NCBI GenBank assembly: GCA_002081555.1
Contig: MZNV01001452.1
Coordinates: 1 to 25,634, forward strand
DNA length: 25,634 nucleotides
Direction: 5' to 3'
Origin: Protostelium mycophagum
Lineage: Eukaryota; Evosea; Variosea; Protosteliida; Protosteliaceae
Shown: positions 1-9,169 of the stretch, one piece after another
Numbering within the stretch: position 1 is the first letter of the stretch
Layout: each line of letters begins with the position of its first letter
Notes under the pieces: generated by a model
What the model was told of the DNA's origin: nothing
The model's input: the letters and a program-made list of their open reading frames with translations, nothing else
Database searches by the model: none
Program-made: the position numbers and the translations under genes

Positions 1-213
1 TTGACAATGCAACAAGACATTCTAGTATTTTGTTCATTTGTTGTTGTTTTTGTTTTTACTCTCAAATGAGATGGCATCTTTCTGTTGGCAGTTTGACTTT
101 TTTGAGCAGTTAGGATTGGGGGTGGGGTCCAACATGAGTTGGTAATACCCCGCCCGCACTTTGTTCCTGACTCAGACTTGGTCACCCCTGCAGAACAGAG
201 TTGGTGTTGCGTT
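1..213. other. Non-coding 5' flank, no gene seen
   Basis: No open frame with coding character was found here on either strand. The stretch starts T-rich (GTTGTTGTTT-like run near 38-58), then has a G-rich patch near 115-130 and a short tandem of GTTGCGTT around 206-222 leading into the foldback element. I see no gene, RNA or clear promoter. Confidence 0.6.
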
Positions 214-384
214 GTTGCGTTGTCACAAACATTGGGATCAGAAATAGTGGTTAAAGTGAAAGTTGCGCTTCTTTGTTGACAGTGGAAATGGCGGTTAACG
301 CAGATCTTTGATATCATCTGCGGTAAGAAGCGCAACTTTCGCTTTAACCGCTATTTCCGATCCCAATGTTCGTGACGACGCAGC
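214..384. repeat. Foldback (inverted-repeat) element, 60-bp arms
   Basis: Two 60-bp arms, 214-273 and 325-384, are inverted copies of each other with six differences, all transitions. The 51-bp centre holds a second, 7-bp inverted repeat (CGCAGAT at 299-305 and ATCTGCG at 316-322) and a third, partial copy of the arm sequence (284-298 resembles 240-254). At five of the six differences the right arm keeps a CpG where the left arm has TpG or CpA. This is the structure expected of a MITE-like or foldback repeat, or of a hairpin RNA precursor. No target-site duplication could be assigned and no coding part is present. Confidence 0.85.
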
Positions 385-551
385 GTGGCATCCTGTTGTT
401 CTTGCGTGGCTGTTCGGTGTTGGGGCCGCGAAAAAAAAAACTTGTGGGGTCTGGTGGTCATGGAGAACCATCATTTATGGCACGTTGTAAATCCTCAGGT
501 TGAAATTTGAAGGAGATTTCCGATTTCGAAAGTGGACACCCGATTTGAAAG
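385..551. other. Upstream region of the PNPOx-like gene
   Basis: Non-coding stretch between the foldback repeat and the first ATG at 552. It has an A10 run near 430-440 and the purine-rich segment before 552. The frame of the start codon has an in-frame TGA just upstream, which fixes the start at 552. No TATA box or other promoter element was recognised. Confidence 0.5.
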
Positions 552-1263
552 ATGAATGATCTCAACCTCTCACAATTCACAAAAAGCGAATTGAATCCTC
601 CCAAAGAGGTACTGTTCTTACTGGAAAACTGTTCTTTGGCTTTTCTCGCCACAGCCAACAGAGAATGTTTGCCAGAGCAGAGCATAATGTTCTTCACTTG
701 GGATTCAAAGGTAGAACTGAGAAAGATCGTTACTTGTAAAAAATGACAACTCACACAATTCAGGACAAGGTCATTATTTTCGTAACACCTCGTGAGTTGA
801 AGTACAGAAACATCAGTGAAAATTCTAATGTCTGTGTTTTGCTTCACTCTTTCGAAGGTAATTGACAACTCGGAAAAATGCAAGATGGATGACGTCTGTA
901 GGAGCAGCCAGCACCCGCGCAGCGTTTGAGAGTGTATTACCAGTGACAGTGAACATCTACGCACAAGCTGAGGTCGCTGTTGGTGAACAAGATCAGAGAT
1001 ATAGAGAACTACATTCCGCGAGACATCCAAAATATTCAAGTGAGGTTCATTCAAAATAGCACTCCTGTCAAGGCTTTGTTATAATGGTTTTCTTTTTTGT
1101 ACAAAGATCACATCCTCCAATGTACATCCTGTGTATAGATTTCTGACACGTTGTAGAGGCGTTCCAAGGGGACGACAAAGCGGTCATATTTTGTAAAGTG
1201 AACAATGTACGTCTGGTCACAGTGAAGGGAGAGATCGCACATTGGTCACGATCAGAAGAATGA
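552..1263 (+). CDS. Pyridoxamine 5'-phosphate oxidase-like FMN-binding split-barrel protein
   Basis: Four exons (552-710, 764-857, 902-1039, 1157-1263) join in phase to a 165-residue protein. The order of elements is that of small flavin-reductase/PNPOx-like split barrels: an N-terminal helix, the strand pair SLAFLATANRECLPEQS, then FFTWDSKDKVIIFVTPREL, the YRNISENSNVCVLL segment that follows the flavin-binding Lys/Arg turn, a VTVNIYAQAEVAVG strand, the motif YRELHSARHPKYS, and a C-terminal VRLVTVKGEIAHW strand, which is typical of the family. The length suits a stand-alone domain. The substrate is unknown; members range from vitamin B6 oxidases to heme-degrading and F420/FMN enzymes, so no specific reaction is claimed. 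No signal peptide or membrane segment is seen. Introns are 53, 44 and 117 nt; the last ends in the recurrent CGTTGTAG acceptor. The stop TGA overlaps an AATAAA signal, and the next gene starts 36 bp downstream. Confidence 0.85.
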
Positions 1264-1268
1264 ATAAA
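1263..1268 (+). terminator. Polyadenylation signal AATAAA
   Basis: AATAAA overlaps the last base of the TGA stop of the PNPOx-like gene. It must be used very close to the start of the next gene (ATG at 1299), which suggests overlapping or nearly touching transcription units. DNAH10 has the same arrangement at its own stop (TAA with AATAAA at 25551). Confidence 0.5.
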
Positions 1269-1298
1269 AGGAAGAAGATAAATTCGCGATTTCGCACA

Positions 1299-4200
1299 AT
1301 GGAATTTTTCTGGGACAGAACCGGTTCAAAAACACAAGATGAAGAAGAAGACACTAAGCATGCTGCAAGAGCTCACCAAAAATGGTGCTGGCTTTTCATT
1401 CTGGCATTCTGGTAATCATGAATACGAGGAGTTGCTGTCAAAAGGTTACATTAAGACATTTAAAATATCAGAGCATGTACCGTCCATCTTTCGATCCTGA
1501 TCTTGATTTCGTAAGTGTGGCCTTATTTAAATATAAAACTGATCCCTTAAGACAATTTTACCTGCAGATCTGCAACTCATTTGGAGAGTATGCTCAATCG
1601 TGAAAGGTCCTGGTTTAGTCAACCTTAAAATTCTGCAAGAAAAGACATCTTCCCTTCACACTAGTGAGAGAAGTCAGAGGGCCGAGATCATCGCATACTA
1701 TTGCACGACGAAGAAGGATGGCCGTTTAGAATTGAAGTCTGATGTGAACTATTACCGTGAAACTTTAAAAGAGTTCATCAAGCTTGTGAGAGGATTTAAG
1801 TACAAAAGCAAACCGAACATGAGGGAGCTGTTCCTTGCTCATAATGATGGAATCGATGACAACAGTGCAAACTTGGAGCAGATGAGAGAGTTGTTGGAGG
1901 ATGCAGGACACGAGGTGGGCTTTGAGCCACAGCACAAATGACCGAGTCAGGTTGACACCGACGACACAATCACCCGATTGGGGAGTTTTCGCTCGTTAGA
2001 GAGTGTCAGTTCAGTTCAGAGGTCGTCATTACCCCTTATAATCGAACTGATCTCGAGAGAACATGAGTCTTTGAGAGAAGCCTTACACTACGGAAAGGTG
2101 GGGAATATCCTGATGGGATTTTCTGACTGGTTGTAGATGAAAGGTCTTCAAGCACAACGCATGAAGTTCTTAGAAGGAGACATTAATAGAAAGGTCTCAC
2201 ATCATAATGTGATCTTGATCTAAAAGATTCCAGGTGCATGAACTCCACATGCAGCAACTGAACAAGCTGGAGAAGTCATTGGAACAGATGAAAGACTCTA
2301 TATCAGAAAAAGATGCCATCATCGAACAGCAGAGAGCACACATGGAGCTTCAGAACGCATCGAGGGCTGACGACGATGAGGAGATTCAGAAACTCACCAG
2401 CATCATCAACCGCCTCAAAGTCGGCATTTCGGATAAGGATGAGAGATCACATCATGTTGCAGATATCACCCAGCGCATCACCTCAAAATCTGAGGCGGGA
2501 ACACCAAGATCGGTCATCGAAGACATCAGATGGTGATCGAAGGAGACAACTGCATCTTTGTGATATTTTGCAGGTCAAAAGGAATGGACATCACCGATCC
2601 GGCGATGCAACATGTTCTTCAGTCATTATATAACACTTGTGAGAATATGCTGATCAAGCTGTCCGAAGACAATTATTCTTCTAGCTCTCGATTCAAAGTA
2701 AACTTTTTTAAAACATTTTTAGAGCTAATCCAAAATGCTGACGACAGCAAATCCTCTATCCATTTGGGCACGATATGCCCGATCTTGTCTCTGGCATCAA
2801 ACATAAACCTATATCCACCCGAGAACACGTGTGGTGTGTCCGTCACCTGTTTATGTCATTTCTTCTCGTTTAAATTTCTGAAAATACCTTAAACACCGAT
2901 TTGAAACCGACGCGTACACTTCAAAGAGTTTCTATCATTCAATGGGAAGATATTTAAATTTTGTTTCTGAACATGGCAGGGCACGACATTCTATCTGCCT
3001 CTGAAGAAAAATCACGAATTTGACCCCATAGAATTGTCCGACCGCATAGATTTAGCACCCCTCTTCTTGCACAAACTCAGCAAGATCACCCTCTCTGTTG
3101 TATCAGGTGATGACGTCACCAGAAATAAAGAGGTCACAGTGGAGAAGATGGAGGGCGATGTCAAGAGATTGAGTGTGAAGAGTGATTTAATCTATCCAGG
3201 TGATCTATTTTTAGATCACTCTTGTCATTCGACATGTAAAATGAAAATGAAGATTAAATTTAAAATATAAAATTAGAAAATGGTGGGCTGAATAATTTCA
3301 GATGGAAGAATTGAGACGAATACGGAGGAATACAAGTTCAAGATGCTCTCTGCAGAACTAGAAATTCCTGTCGCTCTACAACAAGAAGGTAGGTGTTTCG
3401 GTGGTTTCGTTGATTGTGACATATATCAGGATATCGCAGAAGTAAGACAGAAGTGATTCTGGCGTTCCCAGAACAGTTAGACAAGACTTGGCCAGTATTT
3501 GACTTTCTTTCCGTGCAAACAGTGGGCTTCAAATTCATGATCCAAGCGGATTTTGAGCTCGTCACATCAAGACAAGAAGTACACAAAAACAATGCATGGA
3601 ACAGATGGCTCAGAGATTCTATAGGTATGAATTCCGTTAAGAAATGGCCCAGATATATTTTTTGCAGTCATATTGATTCTTTCTCAGTATACGTCTTCCA
3701 AAGAGCTGTCAACAGTGACGAAGAGTTCAAAAGAAAATTGCCCACCTTCTTGCCTGACATAGAAGACATATCAGACCCATTTTGGTGCCAATTAGTGGCC
3801 AATCTACAAGAGGTTATCAATGCCTCAGCATGCTTAATCACAGAGTCTGGTTCTTGGTGTAAGCCTTCAGAGGTATATCTGGATGTTTCTGTCATATATT
3901 TCTTATGATAGTTACTGTCACAAGGTGCTTATCAGGCCATCAGAATACGAAAATCTGATCACAAACCAAGAACTCAAAGATGTAACTGGGCTAGAATTTG
4001 CATCTCTCGACGTTTATGACAGAAGATATCTCAACAAATCTTTACAATGTGATGTTCTAACAGTTAGTCACGTGCTTTCTATTCTCCAAAAGAAGACAAT
4101 TCAGGCAGAAGAAAACTGGCTGAACGATTTGTACAAATACCTGAGCAATAATCTAGTAGATCTACAACGCTGTATAAAGAACGGAATGAGCATATATGAT

Positions 4201-7200
4201 CTAGAAATGTTCCTCACAAAGGGTAAGATATCTCCAAGAAATCTCTGACAGATATAGAGGGGGATATGACGTCACTGAAGGAAGGAGATATCTTCAGGTC
4301 AGTTCCTTGTGACGTGTCTGATCTTGATTTTGGAGAAGTGGTACGTGTATTGCATCCTTCTGTTGTGCAGGATTCCTCCTGCCCTTTCCTAGAGATTGCA
4401 GATATAAATTGATCAATCAGATAAACTCTTTACTCGCTCAAATCACGGTGATATTATGTGATCTAGTTTGTCTGGCTGAAAATATAATGGGTCACACTTT
4501 GCTAAAAAAAATCAGGGATTTATCCAGCAAGTATTGAAGATATTGCCTCGGCAATACTCTACTTGCATGCCTCAAAAACCGCCGAGGAGATATGTTGGAC
4601 GTTTACACCTGAGAACCTCTATGCACACTTCTTATTTATGTCAAGACACCACAAATCAAGTCATTCTTCAATAGAAGTTATCAGTGAGACAATGTGGCTT
4701 CCCACAGAGAGTGGAGCTGCATGCAGAGCCCAAGAAATATACTACCCGAGTACAGAACTCAAATGGGAAAGTGTCAAAGTGTGAGATATCATAATGACAT
4801 TCTCAGATCATGTCACACACAGAGAGTGCGGAATTTCTGCAGACTTTTGGCCAACAGATAGATTTGAAGGAGTTCTCAATCTTGATGGGTGTCAACATGG
4901 TACCACAGATGGAGCATAAACCGAGTGAAATTTGTGATTCTTGGATGGATTTAGAAGACGAGGGATTCCAAACAGATTCACACTTCTCCCAAGTCTTGAA
5001 AAAGGCGTCATTTTCTGATGCACTGTCCATATTATTGGTGAAGGTGATGATTTCTATTGCATAGAAGATGCCTTTAGTCTCATTCTACCGGAAATGTTGA
5101 GCATCTTTCTCTTTGAATATGATTAATTATGGTAATAGGTGATTGATAGGAACTTTTCACTGTACACAGACATTGAGATGAATTACGTGGTAAATCTGAT
5201 ACAAAATCTTCATATCGTTACTACATCCGGGTTTGAGGTATGACACTCTTTGAGCGGTAGTTCTATTTTGCTATACCATCATTTTCACTACCAGACCCTA
5301 ACATGATATCAGGCAATTGGCAAAGTGTTTCGCTGTAAGGCGTTGCTACCCCTCTCTGAACATCTACCGTGCCTTGAAAAAGATGGAGTATTGACAAACA
5401 AGAGATTGATGCGGTTATTGGGTATCCCTATGAAATTGGATGAAACTACACTTGATAGAGCATCAGATCTGATAAAAAAGAACCAAACTTTTGACACAGA
5501 CACACTCTTAAAGGTGGTTATATCTCAGTGATATTTGGTGAACTGTGCAGATCTGGACTGTATTGTTCAAATTATATGACAATTTGAACATACTGTGCAA
5601 AGAGATTTATGTTCCTGAGAAAGGATATACGAACGTGGAAAAGCTAGTGTGGCAAGGTAACTTTAGTTGAAAGTCTCATATACTGAGGAGATAATTCAGA
5701 CGATCCTGACATATTAAACTTGCTTGGTATGAAAGCGATATCAGAGCACTATCCGACCTTAAAGGATTACTTTGTGGAAAAAGTGAATCTGTCAACACAA
5801 CTACAGTGGACAAATTTACTCCAGTTCTTGAGACATGTGAATTGGATCAATGTGGACGATCAGACTAAAAGGAAAGAATTAATTCTCAGAGACAAAAGAG
5901 AAGTACAAGATATGATGCCAACCATTGTTAAGGGTAAGCTTGCTTTCCAAGGAAATGTCAAGATATAAAGTTCAAATGTGCCAGATCTTTCATAAGATGG
6001 ACAGGATGATAGAGAAGAGAGGCCAGACTAAACTCACAGTGCCAGAAATCTTCTTGATCAGTCACAAATACGAATTTGTATCTCAGACAAAATGTGCAGA
6101 AAAGGTGAAAATATAATATGAATTATTAATGATTATTGTAGATGGTAGTAGGAGATGATCCAGCATTGGTTGATTTGTTCTTTGCAGGATGGCGCAAATA
6201 CCATCCTATAGGATTAGTCCATCCTCTTATTGCAGACTGCACACATCTATTGAGAGTAATGTTTACGTCATTACTATCTGTCACAAGTTTGACTCCTCCA
6301 GATCTGCAAGGTGAAGAAGCTGTCGGAGAGAACTATTTCTAGACCGCTTCCCACTCCAGAACCTTGTATGTCTGTAGAACTGACTGCATTCACTCGGGCA
6401 TGCATTACCTTGACTCTCAAATCCTCGAAGATGTTTGATTTACCAGAGATAAAAAGATATTCACAGATCATGCAAGTGTACACTACCACTCATATGCAGG
6501 TGGAGCATCTCATTCATAATCTCCACCGATCTTTTGCAGGTAGAATATACTCTGGGAGATGAGTCTCAGATCAAGAAGGAGAGTTACCATCTACAGCCTA
6601 AAAGAGCGATATTGATGATCAATTCAGACATTGAGAAGAACAGCGGTTTTGAATTAATTAGACTCATCTTTCCTTCTGTAAGTCAAATTGACCTCACTGC
6701 TTGATATAAGAGGAGGCAAACTCTGAAGAATTCTTCTAGATTAGAGATTTTGATATCACAAAAGCAATGGTGGAGGAATACATAGAAGAGCAGAACAATC
6801 ACGTCAAAGTAAGCTGCAAAAAAGGCTATTCCAAACTCATCAATGTAGGCATCATTAGATACAGATGGTCCCCTCTCAGTTGAGACACCACTACCACGTA
6901 CATCTCAAACCAGGAACTTCAATGCACCGTACAGAGCGTACAGAGGTAAAAAGGTAGTTCCTCTCTCAACTGTAACGCCATCCTCTCAATATGCCGACAT
7001 TAAGGTAACCTTCCACAAATCCAAGTCGATCAGAACAGACAGGACGGAATCTCTTTGTCAGCAGACTCAAAAGGTATACTTTTTGTTTTGTTTTGCTGAC
7101 ATGTTGCAGGGAATGCAAGACAATCCAAATGCCACCGGCCCTCAAGAATCACAAAACATACAAGACACTTCACAACCCAGATCCAGAAAAGAAGGCAACT

Positions 7201-7250
7201 TTAAATCAAAGAAATCGGCTCCAGCATCCAAAAACAGAGAGAACAATTAA
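1299..7250 (+). CDS. NO VEIN-like protein: coiled coil plus degenerate HATPase/sacsin-type repeat
   Basis: Twenty-seven exons join in phase to about 1541 residues. Residues 1-245 are unrecognised and mostly acidic/basic helical sequence; 246-325 (2234-2475) form a coiled coil (QLNKLEKSLEQMKDSISEKD). Exons 2574-3199 then show the NO VEIN/sacsin signature: KGMDI, a LSEDNYSS segment, the N-box ELIQNADD, and GTTFYLPLK. Exons 3302-3872 carry TEVILAFPE, VFDFLSVQTVGFKFMIQADF and SRQEV with AWNRWL, a hallmark block of plant, fungal and protist NOV-like proteins. The rest is long helical sequence ending in a disordered basic tail (6849-7250). The family is predicted to be HSP90/histidine-kinase-fold ATPases with poorly known roles (plant NOV acts in auxin-dependent patterning). 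The glycine boxes of the ATP lid are not visible, so activity is doubtful. The start at 1299 rests on a phase-2 splice at 1385-1428; an alternative ATG lies at 1382. The gap 2836-2979 may hide a short exon. The TAA is at 7248-7250. Confidence 0.85.
4345..4370 (+). other. 26-nt intron inside the NOV-like gene
   Basis: The frame needed on both sides (DFGEVVR joined to FLLPFPRDCRY) requires splicing from GTGTAT at 4345 to GCAG at 4370. The alternative donor four bases upstream gives an early stop. It is one of several introns of 25-31 nt in this gene (also 4223-4251, 4779-4806 and 5927-5951). Confidence 0.55.
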
Positions 7251-7298
7251 ATCATATGATCCGTGCAATACTTTCAGACATTAAATCGAGTGCGATTG

Positions 7299-9045
7299 TT
7301 ATCGTGACTGCTGTACATTCACGAGCACTTGCCGCAAGTTGTATGAACTTACAAACTGATCGAAAAGTTGGAGCACAAAAGTCAGCGTGTCAAAACATGA
7401 AGAGGATATTTTATTATTACTCTTCCTTGATTCTCTGGGAAATGTGAACGATTCTTTGCCTTCTTCTATCGGGTTGTATTTGGTCGTATTCGTACTCTTC
7501 GAATCTATCAAACTGGCCTTGTGGCTCGTTGTAGATTTGTGTTTGGACTCTCTGTTCACCTCTTCCCCCAAACATATCGCTCCTCTATTATTTTCAATTT
7601 TTGATATTCTTTTGTTCAAATACTCAGAAAACAATTGAATTCTTTTAAATTCAAAAGGTACCTGGATTCTGATCTGCCTGGACATTTTTGGTGATCCGTC
7701 ATACTACAACGGTAAATTATCGAGTGAATTAAAATAAAACACTGACCCTCTGCAAGTGCTTATTAGACAACGCCTTGATCTGTTCGGCTTGAGCTTGGAT
7801 CTGTTTCGTTTGGTCTTTGTTGGCTTTCAGCAGTGTCTGAATCTGTTGTTCTTTTCTGGCAATTTGACCTCTATCTGCTCTAATCCTCGACTCTTTGAAT
7901 CTGTTGTGTGGTGGTCTCAGTGCTGGATACGTAAGGTGAGTGCTATCTACAACGAGACGAGACCTGATAGACGGGGTCGAAGGTGGGGGCGGGGGTGGGA
8001 CTTGGTTAGATGCGGAAGGTTGTCTCTGGAGATCGGTGCCGATTGAATCAGAATGTTTTTGGGGTCAGTCGTCTTCAATTTCTGCGATTATGTCAATTTT
8101 GTGATTCTTTAGAGTTGGTTGTAATGCGAATCATATGCGATAGAGATTTGTGAATCTCAAAGTGAATTAGATAACGATGGTTGTGAGTCATTTTGTGCAT
8201 TATAAGTCATGACTTATAATGTCGAGGCAAACACAAAGATGCTTCGCTGTCCATAGCTGTTAGGATTATAATCAACCTTATGTACAGGACGTAACAGTCG
8301 ATCGATCATGGTCGTGAATGTCCTCACCCGTTTCAGAAGTCGGTTTTGTATAGATAGAGGTCTTCTCTTTAGAGAAGGTCTCAACAAGCCGGTACGACCA
8401 TTCTAAAAAGAATGCATCAGCTGGAGATCAAGATTGTACAAAAATGGTGAAATGGTCAATCAGGCTCACTTTGACGGTAATTATTGGCTTCTTGTGGTCG
8501 CGATGTCCTCCAGATTTTTTACTGGCCAGACGAGACGCAGTGGAACCTCTCCCTTTTGGTGCAGCGGCATCTTGTGCAATTACTGTATTCTGGACGACGA
8601 TCTTCAGATCTTTGATGGATGTTCGCTTTCTCTGTGGTGGGATTTTATCGACACCATTCGGTCTTCCTCTTCTTTTCTGATTTTGGACAGGTTTCTTCCT
8701 TCTAAATAATCAACATGCAGTTCACAACCATATACTTCATACTTTTGTTGTTGACCGTTTGATAAAGGTCTGGACAAGGCCTCGTGATTGAACCTTTCAC
8801 TTTTCACAGGAGTGCCACGTGCTTTTGAGATCTGCTCCGACCTCTTCTTCTTTGATCTCTCCTTCGATCTATCACCCTTCTCTCGTTGTTCCTTCTTTAT
8901 GTTTTGGCCTGGTTCCCTCTTTACTGATGTTCGTTGTCTATTCTTGCCATTCCTCTCGCCAATGACATCGTCTATAAAAAATAGCTATTAGATTTCATGT
9001 CTTCTTGATGTCCAGCTCACCAAGAGAGCGGTCGAGAAAGTCCAT
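7299..9045 (-). CDS. Basic AT-hook, coiled-coil protein; possible mRNA-export adaptor
   Basis: On the minus strand seven exons (9045-9021, 8971-8743, 8701-8470, 8402-8277, 8081-7964, 7922-7747, 7703-7299) join in phase to 436 residues, ending in TAA. The N-terminus FLDRSLDDVIGERNGKNR resembles the UAP56-binding motif (SLDDII..NR) of ALYREF and FYTTD1/UIF-type export adaptors. A Lys/Arg-rich stretch follows, then an AT-hook, KRRGRPNG (8653-8676), more basic sequence (RPSLKRRPLSIQNRLLKR), a coiled coil (QIARKEQQIQTLLKANKDQ) and a Ser/Lys-rich tail. Overall composition suggests a nucleic-acid-binding nuclear protein. I do not recognise an orthologue; the export-adaptor reading rests only on the short motif. 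The last exon contains an optional in-frame AT-rich intron-like segment (about 7623-7661). The gene is divergent from DNAH10 and convergent with the NOV-like gene, 48 bp stop to stop. Confidence 0.75.
8082..8276 (-). other. Long intron (195 nt) of the basic-protein gene
   Basis: This is by far the longest intron placed in the window. Phase 0 splicing from GTTGAT to ATCGCAG joins RLLRPVHK to KLKTTDPKNI. It contains a perfect 24-bp palindrome and is AT-rich, so it may hold an inserted short element or a regulatory site. Confidence 0.7.
8198..8221. repeat. Perfect 24-bp palindrome in an intron
   Basis: Each half is 12 nt, CATTATAAGTCA followed directly by its reverse complement, with CATG at the centre. 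It lies inside the 195-nt intron of the minus-strand gene. Its role is unknown; it could be a protein-binding site or the remnant of an inserted element. Confidence 0.9.
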
Positions 9046-9169
9046 GTGTCAGCGATTTTGTGATGACGGTTTTTGTGAGTGTCTCAAAATTCAAATTTTT
9101 TTCAGTCCTAAAAATGGATTCTTGTAACGGAAGGCAAAATTTTCGAGCAGCTTCACCAGCGTCTCAAAC
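9046..9169. promoter_or_regulatory. Shared bidirectional promoter/5' region
   Basis: Only 124 bp separate the ATG of the minus-strand basic-protein gene (9045) from the ATG of DNAH10 (9170), so both promoters and 5' leaders must fit here. No TATA box is evident. A GTGAGT...TTTTTTTCAG stretch at about 9073-9103 could be a 5'-UTR intron. An in-frame TAA upstream supports the 9170 start of DNAH10. Co-expression of the two genes is likely but not shown. Confidence 0.6.

Noticed and set aside
458-1054. 198-codon open frame on the minus strand
   Set aside because: It is antisense to three exons of the PNPOx-like gene, which has family motifs and consistent splice phases; the minus frame shows no recognisable domain.
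5038-5138. Apparent frameshift in the NOV-like gene
   Set aside because: A 101-nt phase-0 intron joins SDALSILL to VIDRNFSLY, which fits the family, so no frameshift is needed.
7387-7638. 83-codon open frame on the plus strand
   Set aside because: Antisense to the last exon of the minus-strand basic-protein gene, whose seven exons join in phase.
7923-7963. Open read-through on the minus strand across RLVVDSTHL
   Set aside because: Phases of the exons on both sides require a 41-nt intron here; reading through puts the upstream exon in the wrong frame.
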